A stretch of DNA of 64,000 nt. Origin: Vibrio sp. 99-8-1 (lineage in GTDB: Bacteria; Pseudomonadota; Gammaproteobacteria; Enterobacterales; Vibrionaceae). The notes below the pieces were generated by a model. That model had not been told where the DNA came from. It worked only from the letters and a program-made list of their open reading frames with translations, and searched no databases. Numbering within the stretch: position 1 is the stretch's first letter; each line of letters begins with the position of its first letter. The stretch lies in the NCBI RefSeq assembly GCF_013114595.1, contig NZ_VTXE01000010.1, positions 1 through 64,000 on the forward strand, given 5' to 3'. This document shows, one piece after another, positions 18,031 through 25,591 of this stretch. The position numbers and the translations under genes were made by a program.

Positions 18031-18378
18031 TTACACAGCACATAGGTGATTTAAAGGAGCCCAAGCTAACTCATCAAGATCAGCTAACTTTTTACTCCAG
18101 ATCCAGCCATTTAACTCATATTCTTTTACTAGTATTTCATCAACGATTAAATTATGCTCTTTGGCATAATAGTCCTTAAGTACGGTCACTTCTCCATTAT
18201 CAATAACGAGTATTTGTTTAGGAACCCAGCCTTCTTTGTTTTCGCCACGGCAGAAAATCCAGTTTGCCCAATCCCCCTCTGAGTCGGATTCCTCTACCAA
18301 TTGCAACGTCTCACCTTTTACTATTCGAATAGGAGATTTAGGTGCATCTTGATAGTCTTTAACCACTTTGTATTTCAT
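18031..18378 (-). CDS. Tandem SH3-like domain protein
   Basis: This 115-residue protein is made of two bacterial SH3-like repeats. The first is about 1-56 (YKVVKDYQDAPKSPI to NKEGWVPKQIL) and the second about 62-112 (VTVLKDYYAKEH to GWIWSKKL). Such small SH3 proteins are common cargo of Vibrio integron cassettes. There is no signal peptide, so it is likely cytoplasmic. It is flanked on both sides by attC-like sequence. Partner unknown. Confidence 0.65.
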   Translation of the reverse strand: MKYKVVKDYQDAPKSPIRIVKGETLQLVEESDSEGDWANWIFCRGENKEGWVPKQILVIDNGEVTVLKDYYAKEHNLIVDEILVKEYELNGWIWSKKLADLDELAWAPLNHLCAV

Positions 18379-18394
18379 AGCTTATCTCTACTCC

Positions 18395-18500
18395 ATTCAT
18401 ATACCATCGAGTTAAGTGATGAACGACACTTACCACCCAACCTAACTCGTTGTACCTTAGATACTTAAACCAATTTGAGTTTAATCACTAAGTATTTTAA
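18395..18500 (-). repeat. attC-like site
   Basis: The minus-strand sequence between the acetyltransferase stop and the SH3 gene ends in GTCGTTCATCACTTAACTCG. This resembles the right half of the site beside 25125 (GCGTTGTTCATCCCTTAACA), with a partly complementary left half TACAACGAGTTAG. The structure is degenerate. Confidence 0.35.
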
Positions 18501-18516
18501 ATCAGTCTCAATCGCT

Positions 18517-19116
18517 TTATTCTGCGAGTTCTTTTAAGTCTAGCGTCATGGTAGTTGAGCCTGAAAAACCGATTAACCATTTTAAGTACGGAAAACTATC
18601 TGACTTTACTGCAACAAACCCTTTAGATTCATAAAGCTTCTTTGCTCGCGGGTTGCTATCGATAACGTCCAAGCGTACAGAGGAATAACCGTTGTTTAAG
18701 GCATAACTAATAATATGTTCAAGTAATAAAGAACCAACACCCTTACCTCGGGAATCACTCTCCACGGCAATACCGTCCATAACTAACTCACCATTTTCCG
18801 GCTGGCGCTCAAATAAGCTAAATACCGCACAAGCCCAAAGCCCGGGAAGAACGCCGAGTTGATTCATTAACCCTTTGGCGCCAATACCTCCCGTAAGCGA
18901 ACCTGAAGAGATATTAAAGCCACACAGCCCGACGATATTGTCATCGCAATAAGCAGCAAATGAATATTCGGGAACAAAGCTTTTAGAGAGAGTAATGATA
19001 CGACGAGTTTTATTAGGAATAGCACGACTAAACTTAGAACCGAATGCCTCTTCGTAGAGCTCAGCGACGGCCATCGAGTTCTGCAAATCCCAACCTTGTT
19101 TGATATGAATAGTCAT
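18517..19116 (-). CDS. GNAT-family N-acetyltransferase
   Basis: This 199-residue GNAT protein has the acetyl-CoA loop in AVESDSRGKGVGSLLLEHII (about 120-139) and RLDVIDSNPRAKKLYESKGF (about 148-167), followed by a C-terminal strand. It is larger than the adjacent cassette acetyltransferases because of an extended middle (about 60-110). Monocistronic with attC-like flanks. Substrate unknown. Confidence 0.8.
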   Translation of the reverse strand: MTIHIKQGWDLQNSMAVAELYEEAFGSKFSRAIPNKTRRIITLSKSFVPEYSFAAYCDDNIVGLCGFNISSGSLTGGIGAKGLMNQLGVLPGLWACAVFSLFERQPENGELVMDGIAVESDSRGKGVGSLLLEHIISYALNNGYSSVRLDVIDSNPRAKKLYESKGFVAVKSDSFPYLKWLIGFSGSTTMTLDLKELAE

Positions 19117-19119
19117 TAG

Positions 19120-19172
19120 TTCTCCTCAAAATACCAAGTGTTGTGTATCCGTCCATTCCACTTTGTAACGAT
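19120..19172 (-). repeat. Half attC-like site (left half only)
   Basis: On the minus strand the 55-nt spacer contains CGTTACAAAGTGGAATGGAC, then CACAACACTTGG. This matches the left half of a Vibrio-type attC, and the right half appears deleted. This is inferred from pattern alone. Confidence 0.35.
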
Positions 19173-19679
19173 TTAGGCTCGATACTCATAAAGATTATTT
19201 TGTAACCCATATAGCTCTACTCTCTTTTGGAAGCTAAAACCTACTTTCTTTAGTAGTTTATTTGACCGCACATTTTCCAGAAGAGTGACTGCATAAACGG
19301 TATCTAATAAATAGGTGTCCATAGTTACAGTTAACGTCTTTTTAGCCGCTTCACTAGCATAACCTTCTCCACAAAATTCTGCCAAAAGCGCATAACCTAG
19401 ATCGGGATATTCCAGTTCATCTCTTTTTAATACCCCACACATACCAATGGGTGTGAGGTCATTCTTTAAAGAGACCAAGTTCAGACCAAAACCATTTTTG
19501 TCATAGCTCGCCATTGGACCATGCTTGAGATAATGAATAGCCTCTTCTTGAGTACGAACATTTTTATCCGCAATATACCGAATAAACGACTCCTCATTGA
19601 GTAACCGGATAATAAACTCAGCATCGCTCAACTCAAACTGTCGAATAACTAACCTTTCTGTTTCACATACCACTTTCAT
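19173..19679 (-). CDS. GNAT-family N-acetyltransferase (RimJ/RimL-like)
   Basis: This 168-residue protein begins CETERLVIRQFELSDAEFI, the typical RimJ/RimL-type start. It contains LGYALLAEFCGEGYASEAAK (acetyl-CoA binding, about 100) and LENVRSNKLLKKVGF. Members acetylate ribosomal or other N-termini, or small molecules; the target here is unknown. It is part of the minus-strand cassette-like run. Confidence 0.8.
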   Translation of the reverse strand: MKVVCETERLVIRQFELSDAEFIIRLLNEESFIRYIADKNVRTQEEAIHYLKHGPMASYDKNGFGLNLVSLKNDLTPIGMCGVLKRDELEYPDLGYALLAEFCGEGYASEAAKKTLTVTMDTYLLDTVYAVTLLENVRSNKLLKKVGFSFQKRVELYGLQNNLYEYRA

Positions 19680-19719
19680 GTGAACACGTCCTCCAACTCA
19701 AGAAACGGCTTTTGCTTTA

Positions 19720-20232
19720 TTATGGCTTCAACCACGACAAGTAAACTGGGTTGAGATCTTTCACATCTTGATACAACCAAACCATCCTGTCTACAAACCA
19801 TGTTTTTGTAAACATAAGCCAAAGCATACTTAACAGCATTAAGTCATAACTTATTGTATAAATTGCAAAACACCAAAAAGGCACTCCTATCACTTGAAGC
19901 GCAATGATGATGCGACACATCTTTAAGTGATGAGGGGGAATTAGGTCTTCTTTTTGGCGGTTTAGGTAAATACGCTCGCCAAATGTGCCCTTTGACGCCC
20001 AGTTGTTTGTATTTGTTGGTGCCGAGAACAACCGTGGGTTTAGCCAAGTCCAAAAGGAGACTACAAACAGAGCGAGGAGAGTCCACCAGCCTAATACATC
20101 CCTGACAGCAAGAGCCATGGTGAAAAGAGGTAAAATGGTAAATCGAGAATATACACTCATGGGGTTAGAGTGCCGTTGCCACGCTTTCTCATCCATCGAC
20201 ATGAGTTTCTCTGTTGCTTTTAAAATGTCCAT
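19720..20232 (-). CDS. DUF6653-like membrane protein
   Basis: This 170-residue protein has about four hydrophobic segments (about 30-50, 50-65, 108-122 and 125-145). Its conserved-looking stretches are ARHSNP-like WQRHSNPMSVYSRFT, WTWLNPRLF and NNWASKGTFGER. These match my recollection of DUF6653, a family of unknown function. It lies 40 bp upstream of the RimJ-like gene with no attC-like spacer, so the two may share a cassette or transcript. Confidence 0.6.
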   Translation of the reverse strand: MDILKATEKLMSMDEKAWQRHSNPMSVYSRFTILPLFTMALAVRDVLGWWTLLALFVVSFWTWLNPRLFSAPTNTNNWASKGTFGERIYLNRQKEDLIPPHHLKMCRIIIALQVIGVPFWCFAIYTISYDLMLLSMLWLMFTKTWFVDRMVWLYQDVKDLNPVYLSWLKP

Positions 20233-20244
20233 GAAATCTCCGAA

Positions 20245-20394
20245 GTTATAAGGCTACAGTACCAATGTACGCAACACTATTTTAAACCTTGCTATCTTAA
20301 GCCTTGTTACCCTATGCCTTGTTACCTTAAGTCTTGCTAACATGGCTATCAAAATCAAAGTGGCGAACCCAGCAAGATTTCTCGAGTATGCGAA
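20245..20394 (-). repeat. attC-like region containing a 15-bp tandem repeat
   Basis: The spacer shares GCAACACTATTTTAAACCTT and GGCTATCA...AAAGTG with the spacer near 21280, so the two are copies of the same attC-like repeat type. Here the core is expanded by the tandem array at 20284-20343. Confidence 0.4.
20284..20343. repeat. Four imperfect 15-bp tandem repeats
   Basis: The units are AAACCTTGCTATCTT, AAGCCTTGTTACCCT, ATGCCTTGTTACCTT and AAGTCTTGCTAACAT. They lie inside the attC-like spacer upstream of the DUF6653-like gene. Confidence 0.8.
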
Positions 20395-20910
20395 CTAATT
20401 AATTTGTTTTAAAGTAAAATCATTCAACTCAGACACGGTTTTGATGATGTAGACTTTTTTGCTACTTGAGTAGCCCATTAGCCTCGCAGAGAAGTCATCG
20501 TTCCAAAACTTAGGGCATAACTTCAGTGTCTTATAGCTATTCAATGTACCTTTTAGTACTGAACTTCCATCAGGCCAACCTTCCGGCTTTACAAATAGCC
20601 CTTTCAAAAAACGCTTAGTGACAAACCAGTAGCTAACTGAGTATGACAAGTCTATATAAACCAAAGTGTCTGCTGCCGCTAAACGCTCATTAAAAGAACT
20701 GATAGGACCAAAACCATCAATGATCCAAGATTCAGAACGGAGAATATCGTTGTGTGCAGCATCAAATTCCTCTCGCGCTACAAACTCACCATTTGGTTTG
20801 TAAACGATGGAATCTAATTGATGAAGCGGTAAACCGCTCACCACTGCTAATGCTTTGCTTACTGTTGATTTTCCGCTACCCGGCTTTCCAAAAACGGCTA
20901 CCTTTTTCAT
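20395..20910 (-). CDS. P-loop nucleotide kinase-like protein (adenylate kinase/FlaR-like)
   Basis: This 171-residue protein has a Walker A motif GKPGSGKST (8-16) and a DXD-like stretch in WIIDGFGPISS, then TLVYIDLSYSVSYWFVTKRF. This is the pattern of the small 'topology modulation'/adenylate-kinase-related proteins common in integron cassettes. It probably phosphorylates a nucleotide or small molecule; the substrate is unknown. A hairpin lies 47 bp upstream. Confidence 0.7.
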   Translation of the reverse strand: MKKVAVFGKPGSGKSTVSKALAVVSGLPLHQLDSIVYKPNGEFVAREEFDAAHNDILRSESWIIDGFGPISSFNERLAAADTLVYIDLSYSVSYWFVTKRFLKGLFVKPEGWPDGSSVLKGTLNSYKTLKLCPKFWNDDFSARLMGYSSSKKVYIIKTVSELNDFTLKQIN

Positions 20911-20956
20911 TTAAATCCCTCCAAGAGACTATTTCCCAAAAGGTAGAAAAAGAAAA

Positions 20957-20974
20957 CCCACCTTCTAGGGTGGG
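20957..20974 (-). terminator. Hairpin with T-rich tail on the minus strand
   Basis: CCCACC pairs with GGTGGG. On the minus strand the stem is followed by TTTTCTTTTTC. It ends transcription entering from the degraded region to the right. Confidence 0.65.
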
Positions 20975-21170
20975 GTCGATTTATCAAAAGCATACCAAAA
21001 TCCCACCATTCCTAAGGAATGATGATAATTCGATTGTTAAGTTGCACTTGATTAAATTTCATTCAACTACTTTTATATAAATGCGGTCAGTTGTCAATTT
21101 ATCTTTGTATACGGAATAGTCGCTGGTAAAGCATATAGGTAGTAACCGACACTATCACTAAAGCTTACGC

Positions 21171-21236
21171 ATATTCAGCTAAGACCCGAATGTCATTAAG
21201 TTCTTAAGCCACTACAGCTGTTAGTTTAATTTCCAT
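21171..21236 (-). pseudogene. 5' relic of a GNAT acetyltransferase gene
   Basis: The minus strand reads MEIKLTAVVA, stop, ELNDIRVLAEYA. This aligns with MEIKITDVVAQDLNDIRILA of the intact acetyltransferase at 24676-25125. Nucleotide similarity continues through the start codon into the upstream spacer. The rest of the gene is missing and an in-frame stop replaces Gln11. It is a decayed paralogous cassette. Confidence 0.8.
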
Positions 21237-21240
21237 TGTT

Positions 21241-21345
21241 ATTCCACGCACATAGCACTCTGTTGAAGGATGAGCAACACTATTTTAAACCTTGCTTACG
21301 TGGCTATCAGAACCAAAGTGCCTAGCAAACCAAAGTTTAAACGAC
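21241..21345 (-). repeat. attC-like site
   Basis: On the minus strand, CTAGGCACTTTGG leads through GATAGCCACG to AATAGTGTTGCTCATCCTTC and AACAGAGTGCTATG. The right part matches the sequence in the same position before the intact acetyltransferase (25128-25200). The middle matches the spacer at 20260-20380. Confidence 0.45.
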
Positions 21346-21423
21346 TAAGAAGATATTGTTTCCAAAATATCTGTTGCATGGAATCGATTTCTGGATTGCT
21401 CAAAAAGGGTAACAAAAATGTGC

Positions 21424-21714
21424 TCAAGCAAATGGATTGACCTGACCTAACACTCCCTGATTAAAGTTGCTGGTCATGGAATCGAACATCTGCTGGGTCA
21501 GTTTAAAATCGCAGTATCGCAAGTCGTTAAATTTGCCGGTTCGGGTAATGGTGACGATGCTGCGTTTTGTTGAGGTATCCACCTTAACGGCATCGGAAGG
21601 CAGATAAATGACACCCTGCGGCGCTGAAGATGACAGAGCCAGTATTACACCAGCCGCGAGGTAAAAGCGTTTTATAAGATTTCCTATGCCTGTAAACGAA
21701 AAGAGCCCGAGCAA
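21424..21714 (-). CDS. Hypothetical small secreted protein, possibly a fragment
   Basis: The open frame has 96 codons. Its first ~15 codons overlap the hairpin terminator at 21699-21725, so the true start is probably internal, near LIKRFYLAAGVILALSSSA, which looks like a signal peptide. The rest (IYLPSDAVKVDTSTKRSIVT, then FNDLRYCDFKL) has no family I recognise. It may be the 5' part of a longer gene truncated by cassette decay. Confidence 0.4.
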   Translation of the reverse strand: MLGLFSFTGIGNLIKRFYLAAGVILALSSSAPQGVIYLPSDAVKVDTSTKRSIVTITRTGKFNDLRYCDFKLTQQMFDSMTSNFNQGVLGQVNPFA

Positions 21715-21725
21715 TGCTCAGGCTC
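21699..21725 (-). terminator. Terminator downstream of the RelE/ParE toxin gene
   Basis: On the minus strand, GAGCCTGAGCA and TGCTCGGGCTC pair around a short loop and are followed by TTTTC. It closes the toxin-antitoxin unit. Confidence 0.75.
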
Positions 21726-21781
21726 CATATTTCTACTCACCCGAAAAGTACTTGAGATACTAAAGGCTTCGGATGACAAAA

Positions 21782-22132
21782 TTATTGGTAGAGACAGTAC
21801 TCGACTAACTGTTTTTCTACACTCTGATTTGTTCTTATAAATAAAAGCAACGTAACCTTTATCTCTTGCTCAGACTCATAAATTTCATACAAAAGCCTGA
21901 AATTACCTATATTGGCATTTCTAACGAAATTGACACCTAACTCCACCAATTCCGGACACCTTGAGTAGGAATAGGGTTGCTCCATAGCCTGCGTCTCCAA
22001 GGTATCTAACACACTATCAACCTTGGTGACGACTTCAAGTTCATCTGACCAAAGGCTTAAATGCGTAATTGCATTATCTAACTTTTTATCAAACGTTTCG
22101 GCTACTTCAATTGTTACTGATTTCTTGTTCAT
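21782..22132 (-). CDS. RelE/ParE-superfamily toxin
   Basis: This 116-residue protein resembles RelE/ParE toxins, with a helix-rich N-terminus (VAETFDKKLDNAITHLSLW). Its C-terminal strands, including GVNFVRNANIGNFRLLYEIY and IKVTLLLFIRTNQSVEKQL, match the RelE core pattern 'R-x-l-yei...i-vl-l-f...k'. The ATG at 22132 lies 26 nt inside the antitoxin gene, so the two are coupled. It probably cleaves mRNA at the ribosome or targets gyrase; which one cannot be read from sequence. Confidence 0.75.
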   Translation of the reverse strand: MNKKSVTIEVAETFDKKLDNAITHLSLWSDELEVVTKVDSVLDTLETQAMEQPYSYSRCPELVELGVNFVRNANIGNFRLLYEIYESEQEIKVTLLLFIRTNQSVEKQLVEYCLYQ

Positions 22133-22388
22133 TGTTGTTCTCCAGCGTTTGTTTTCTATCTGACAAACGAGCATGGAGATTACTTAGTGAACTTACACAA
22201 CCATTAGCAACATCTTGTTTCGCAAGCATAACTAATTTCATCATTGCTAAAGCATCATCACGTCTTTCTTTCTCTTCATAAGATTCAACAACGTACTTTG
22301 GCACACCATTTAGTGTAATTACTAAAGATTCATCTACCGGCAAGTCTGCCGCGTTCTTTTTTAAATAGCTAACCGTCTCGGTTCTCAT
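22107..22388 (-). CDS. Phd/YefM-family antitoxin
   Basis: This 93-residue protein begins MRTETVSYLKKNAADLPVDE, then SLVITLNGVPKYVVESYEEK. This is the Phd/YefM DNA-binding N-terminus, followed by a helical toxin-binding tail. It precedes and overlaps the toxin gene by 26 nt. The complex is expected to repress its own promoter just upstream (22389-22440). It lies in the cassette-like region, where such modules are thought to stabilise arrays. Confidence 0.8.
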   Translation of the reverse strand: MRTETVSYLKKNAADLPVDESLVITLNGVPKYVVESYEEKERRDDALAMMKLVMLAKQDVANGCVSSLSNLHARLSDRKQTLENNNEQEISNN

Positions 22389-22666
22389 CTTTCTTACTCC
22401 TATGGCACGCCTCAGATTTAATCTAATAAACCCATTTCAGCTGCTCTTACGTTACAAATGTTTAGAAAGTCTTCTCAAATCTTCTAGACGCACTTAACTT
22501 AAAACATAATTGGTGCCTCGTCAGCAAAAAACCATATTTAGCCTAACTAAAGACTCACTATTATTCCCATGATTCTAAACTGAACTACAGTTGCTATTTC
22601 CTTCAAGCTAAAGAATAAATACAATGCAATCAAAACCATATAAGTAACAAATAAAAAGGTACTGTA

Positions 22667-23305
22667 ATGTCTGCCTTAGAAAAAATAGGAATCATTGTTG
22701 GAATCCTTGCTAGCTTGCCTCTCATTTTTGAATACTATTTACCAAGACTAAACTTTCTAAAAATCAATCTGTTTAATCGCAAGACGACCTCAATAAATGC
22801 TCACGAGATGTGTGTTGCGTTTTTTGACAAAGATAAGTGGAAAGAAATGCCTGACTATCTTTTGGAAAGCACTAACCGAGCCATGACAGGAACGCAATTA
22901 CATGCTTCGGAAATCAGGTTTTTGTTGTCACTGAAGGATCCCATGAGCAAGTGCCAACACTATGGCGACTGTAGAACCTTTCTTACTGTGAAGCAGGATG
23001 AAACAGGAAGAGAACAGATAACACTAAAAGAAGATATAACCAAAATATTGAAGCTAATTCTAAGAGGCCTTTTCATATTTTTCTATATAGTTTTTGTTGT
23101 TCTAGCTATAGTCCCCATAATGATGTTTGATACAGTGCTACAAAAAGCAGGTGAAACCGCCTTCATCATTTTACCAATATGGTTCATTTTAATGGGTATT
23201 TGTGGGATATTTTTTCTCAATCTCGGCTCAAACTTAACGCTGGCAGAACGTATAGTTGCTGAGAAATGGCACGAACTAAAAAAAACGATAAAGCCTGAGC
23301 ACTAG
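22667..23305 (+). CDS. Hypothetical membrane protein
   Basis: This 212-residue protein has an N-terminal hydrophobic segment (about 5-22), a soluble region of about 90 residues and a C-terminal pair of membrane helices (about 130-150 and 160-183). No family recognised. It is the only plus-strand gene in the cassette-like run and sits between the two toxin-antitoxin pairs. Function unknown. Confidence 0.6.
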   Translation: MSALEKIGIIVGILASLPLIFEYYLPRLNFLKINLFNRKTTSINAHEMCVAFFDKDKWKEMPDYLLESTNRAMTGTQLHASEIRFLLSLKDPMSKCQHYGDCRTFLTVKQDETGREQITLKEDITKILKLILRGLFIFFYIVFVVLAIVPIMMFDTVLQKAGETAFIILPIWFILMGICGIFFLNLGSNLTLAERIVAEKWHELKKTIKPEH

Positions 23306-23311
23306 TCACAC

Positions 23312-23869
23312 TTATTCAACTGCCGATGCAGCCAGCAGATCCATAAACATCACAGGACTGCTTTCCTGATTATTATGTTCGGTATCGAGAAAGGTAAAAC
23401 CATTGCGGTAATAAAAATCTATCGCCTTAGGTTTTGAATCCGTAACTAAAAAACGGCAACCAATCATCGGGGCGATCTCTTCAACTGAAATTGCTGTGGC
23501 TAACTCAACCAGCTCCGGACCAATACCATAGCCTCGATAACGGCTATCGACAGCCAGGCGTGCAATTTTCACAGCTGGTAAGTAGGAATATCGGTGTACA
23601 CCTGGATAGTCATCCAGCATGTAGGTTCCCTTAAGATCGACCTCACTACAGGTTAGCGTAATATAACCAATAATCTGGTTAGTATCTCTACCATGTTCAT
23701 CTCTCAGGATACAAACATAAGTCTGCGATACCATTGAGACAACTGAGCTATAAGCTTCTCTCTGTATATAGGTTTTTAGAGGCTGGAATTCGGAATCGCC
23801 GGTTTTAAAATTTTTGGCGCTATCTTGTGCTGAAATGGGGCGGATGATGTAATCAATAACAGAGCTCAT
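23312..23869 (-). CDS. GNAT toxin of a TacT/AtaT-like toxin-antitoxin pair
   Basis: This 185-residue GNAT protein follows the TacT/AtaT layout: an N-terminal FKTGDSEFQPLKTYIQREA segment, IIGYITLTCSEV, the acetyl-CoA loop IARLAVDSRYRGYGIGPEL (about 108-126), and AIDFYYRNGFTFL. Toxins of this type acetylate aminoacyl-tRNA and block translation. It begins 14 nt after the small gene at 23884, the expected antitoxin-toxin order. The target is inferred from the family. Confidence 0.75.
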   Translation of the reverse strand: MSSVIDYIIRPISAQDSAKNFKTGDSEFQPLKTYIQREAYSSVVSMVSQTYVCILRDEHGRDTNQIIGYITLTCSEVDLKGTYMLDDYPGVHRYSYLPAVKIARLAVDSRYRGYGIGPELVELATAISVEEIAPMIGCRFLVTDSKPKAIDFYYRNGFTFLDTEHNNQESSPVMFMDLLAASAVE

Positions 23870-23883
23870 CGCGGCTGATAAAC

Positions 23884-24048
23884 TCAGTTACACGTTGTTT
23901 CGCGCATTTTAGCTAATGCAGCGTGACCACGTTTCAAAGTACGCTTTGCACGGGGGTTGGTCTTTTTGGTACGAACCAGTTCAGCGAAACGCGCAGCATC
24001 TTCACCACTAAGCTCAACACGACCAAATGTAGAGGTTTTGATTGCCAT
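23884..24048 (-). CDS. Short antitoxin partner of the GNAT toxin
   Basis: This 54-residue protein starts at MAIKTSTFGRVELS, with GAAGGTG upstream. The stretch VELSGEDAARFAELV, followed by a basic tail (NPRAKRTLKRGHAAL), resembles only the C-terminal, toxin-binding part of DUF1778/TacA antitoxins. The ribbon-helix-helix DNA-binding half is absent. If so, it neutralises the toxin without classic DNA-bound autoregulation. Identification rests on position and this limited resemblance. Confidence 0.6.
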   Translation of the reverse strand: MAIKTSTFGRVELSGEDAARFAELVRTKKTNPRAKRTLKRGHAALAKMRETTCN

Positions 24049-24099
24049 ATGTACACCTTCAGCGGCTTTTAACACATTAATCAAATTTGATATGCAGGT

Positions 24100-24369
24100 A
24101 TGTTAGAACAAAGCTGTTTGATGATCTATCCCTACACATGTACAAATATACATTATAGTGTGTCAAAATATTATTAGCCTGAGCAGCCGCTCATTCTTTT
24201 ATCTCTCCCCTATGCCGCGACTGAAAGCTCCAGCTCTTCCAATGCATCATCAGGTTTGTCGTTTAGCTAGGAAAGCATGGAGTAGAGCTGATCGCCAGTG
24301 AGGGTCTTAAAGCAGCCTTCGTCTTCGTTGGCCAGTAAGGTACGCCGCACATTTTAGCTGCTTCAACGG
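24100..24369 (-). other. Decayed sequence with an interrupted reading frame
   Basis: On the minus strand, a frame reading TLLANEDEGCFKTLTGDQLY, then a stop, then LNDKPDDALEELELSVAA, spans about 24220-24350. It is a broken gene fragment of unknown family, perhaps of phage origin given the endolysin relic next to it. The remaining sequence shows nothing recognisable. Confidence 0.4.
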
Positions 24370-24680
24370 TTATGGTGTGGGGAGCTTTTCTGGATCGATG
24401 TTGTGCAAACATATTGCCGCTTATCAGCGCAAAGTTGATCAACACCGGAATAAACACGGGGCCGTCGATAGCAATAAAGTTCCTGCAACGTTGGCTGAAT
24501 GCTTACAACAAGCAAAGCCAATATTCAGATTTAGGCGTCAACGGCCAGATAGGCTCAGCCAATATCAATGCGCTATATGCATACCTAGAACTCACAAAGA
24601 ACGGGAAAAAATAATGCTTTGGCAGTCACTAAATTGCAGCCAGGGAGCAAGGTATTTGGAGATAACAGAAGCCTGCTAAA
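24370..24680 (+). pseudogene. Relic of a phage endolysin (GH108/PG_binding_3 type)
   Basis: The plus strand encodes INTGINTGPSIAIKFLQRWL, then a region with VNGQIGSANINALYAYL. After a frame change near 24605 it continues as LNCSQGARYLEI. This is the C-terminal peptidoglycan-binding part of GH108 N-acetylmuramidases, and the catalytic N-terminus is missing. At least two frame changes make it a pseudogene and mark former prophage DNA. Its end overlaps the acetyltransferase stop. Confidence 0.65.
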
Positions 24681-25125
24681 TCTCAAGTTCCATCGGAACA
24701 TATCGCATACCATTGATATTGAGCTCTTCAGATAACGCCTTAAAACCCACTTTTTGATAGAAGCCTAACGCATAGATTGAAGCTTTAACTGTTATCTTAT
24801 TGCTATCACATCTTTGCTTCATTTCATCTACCAGCTTGCTAGCGATTCCACAACCATGATAACTGCTATCAACGTATAATTGACCGAGATAATTCCCATC
24901 TCGCCACGCTATATAGCCAACAAGTTTATTGTTATATGATGCCTTCACCGCCTGATAGACAGTTTTATCTAAAACTCTTTCAACATCCGCTTTTAAAGCA
25001 ACCCTTAAAGCCTCTTTGCCTTCTGTATTCAGTAAAGGAGCAACATGCTTTTCATTTACCGTTTCAGCTAAGATTCGAATGTCATTAAGATCTTGAGCCA
25101 CTACATCTGTTATTTTAATTTCCAT
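24676..25125 (-). CDS. GNAT-family N-acetyltransferase
   Basis: This 149-residue GNAT protein starts MEIKITDVVAQDLNDIRIL at 25125; a longer frame to 25233 reads through the attC-like spacer and is not credible. The acetyl-CoA loop is QLYVDSSYHGCGIASKLVDE (about 75-94), followed by IYALGFYQKVGF. It is the intact paralogue of the relic at 21171. Substrate unknown. Confidence 0.8.
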   Translation of the reverse strand: MEIKITDVVAQDLNDIRILAETVNEKHVAPLLNTEGKEALRVALKADVERVLDKTVYQAVKASYNNKLVGYIAWRDGNYLGQLYVDSSYHGCGIASKLVDEMKQRCDSNKITVKASIYALGFYQKVGFKALSEELNINGMRYVPMELEI

Positions 25126-25127
25126 TT

Positions 25128-25200
25128 TTACTCCAAGCACATAACACGCTGTTAAGGGATGAACAACGCAAACCACCCATCCCATTGCATCATAAACACA
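25128..25200 (-). repeat. attC-like right half
   Basis: On the minus strand, TTTGCGTTGTTCATCCCTTA followed by ACAGCGTGTTATG lies just upstream of the acetyltransferase start. This closely follows the right half of a Vibrio attC (GCGTTG...CCCTTAA...GCGTTAT). It is the clearest of the attC-like sites. Confidence 0.5.
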
Positions 25201-25590
25201 AGATTCAACCGGAATAAATAAGATTATTCGCATTCATCTCAATCTCAAAATACATTCCATTCCCTTTACTGAAAAGAGAGCTTAGAAATACGCTAAAACT
25301 CCTTTTTATCTATTAAACCATATCAAATTTCCTACAAGGCATTCTGCTAGTGCCAGCACATCCATATAAATTTACGTCTATTTGAAGAGTGTCCGTCCCC
25401 AATGACGGATGACACCGATGATGATTCTGGAATATATGACTCTCCCTTCGCCTATTGGAGTCATGGCTATTTTTCTAAAGAAATATGTCTCAGCGAAAGA
25501 TGAAAAAGCATCAAGAACTTTTAAGGGAGTGGTACTAAGTCACTCTTTTTCAGTTTAAAAACCGATAGTAACTCTCTATACTAAGCTTTC
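25201..25590. other. Gap with no recognisable gene
   Basis: This is about 390 bp between the acetyltransferase and the C4-type leader. An open frame of about 46 codons on the plus strand (about 25420-25558) has no recognisable features. A TATACT hexamer at 25577-25582 is a plausible -10 element for the phage leader to the right. Confidence 0.5.
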
Positions 25591-25591
25591 A

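Larger units (their letters stand above)
20911..21423. other. Gap: hairpin, acetyltransferase relic and attC-like sequence
   Basis: There is no intact gene here. Reading from the left, the gap holds a hairpin (20957-20974), AT-rich sequence with nothing recognisable, the 5' relic of an acetyltransferase gene (21171-21236), and an attC-like spacer (21241-21345). Confidence 0.6.

Noticed and set aside
24263..24457. 64-codon minus-strand frame over the endolysin relic
   Set aside because: It is antisense to the relic and shows no protein-like pattern of its own.
17400..25250. Active integron with integrase
   Set aside because: No intI-like gene is present and most attC-like sites are half-sites or degenerate, so only a fossil array is claimed.
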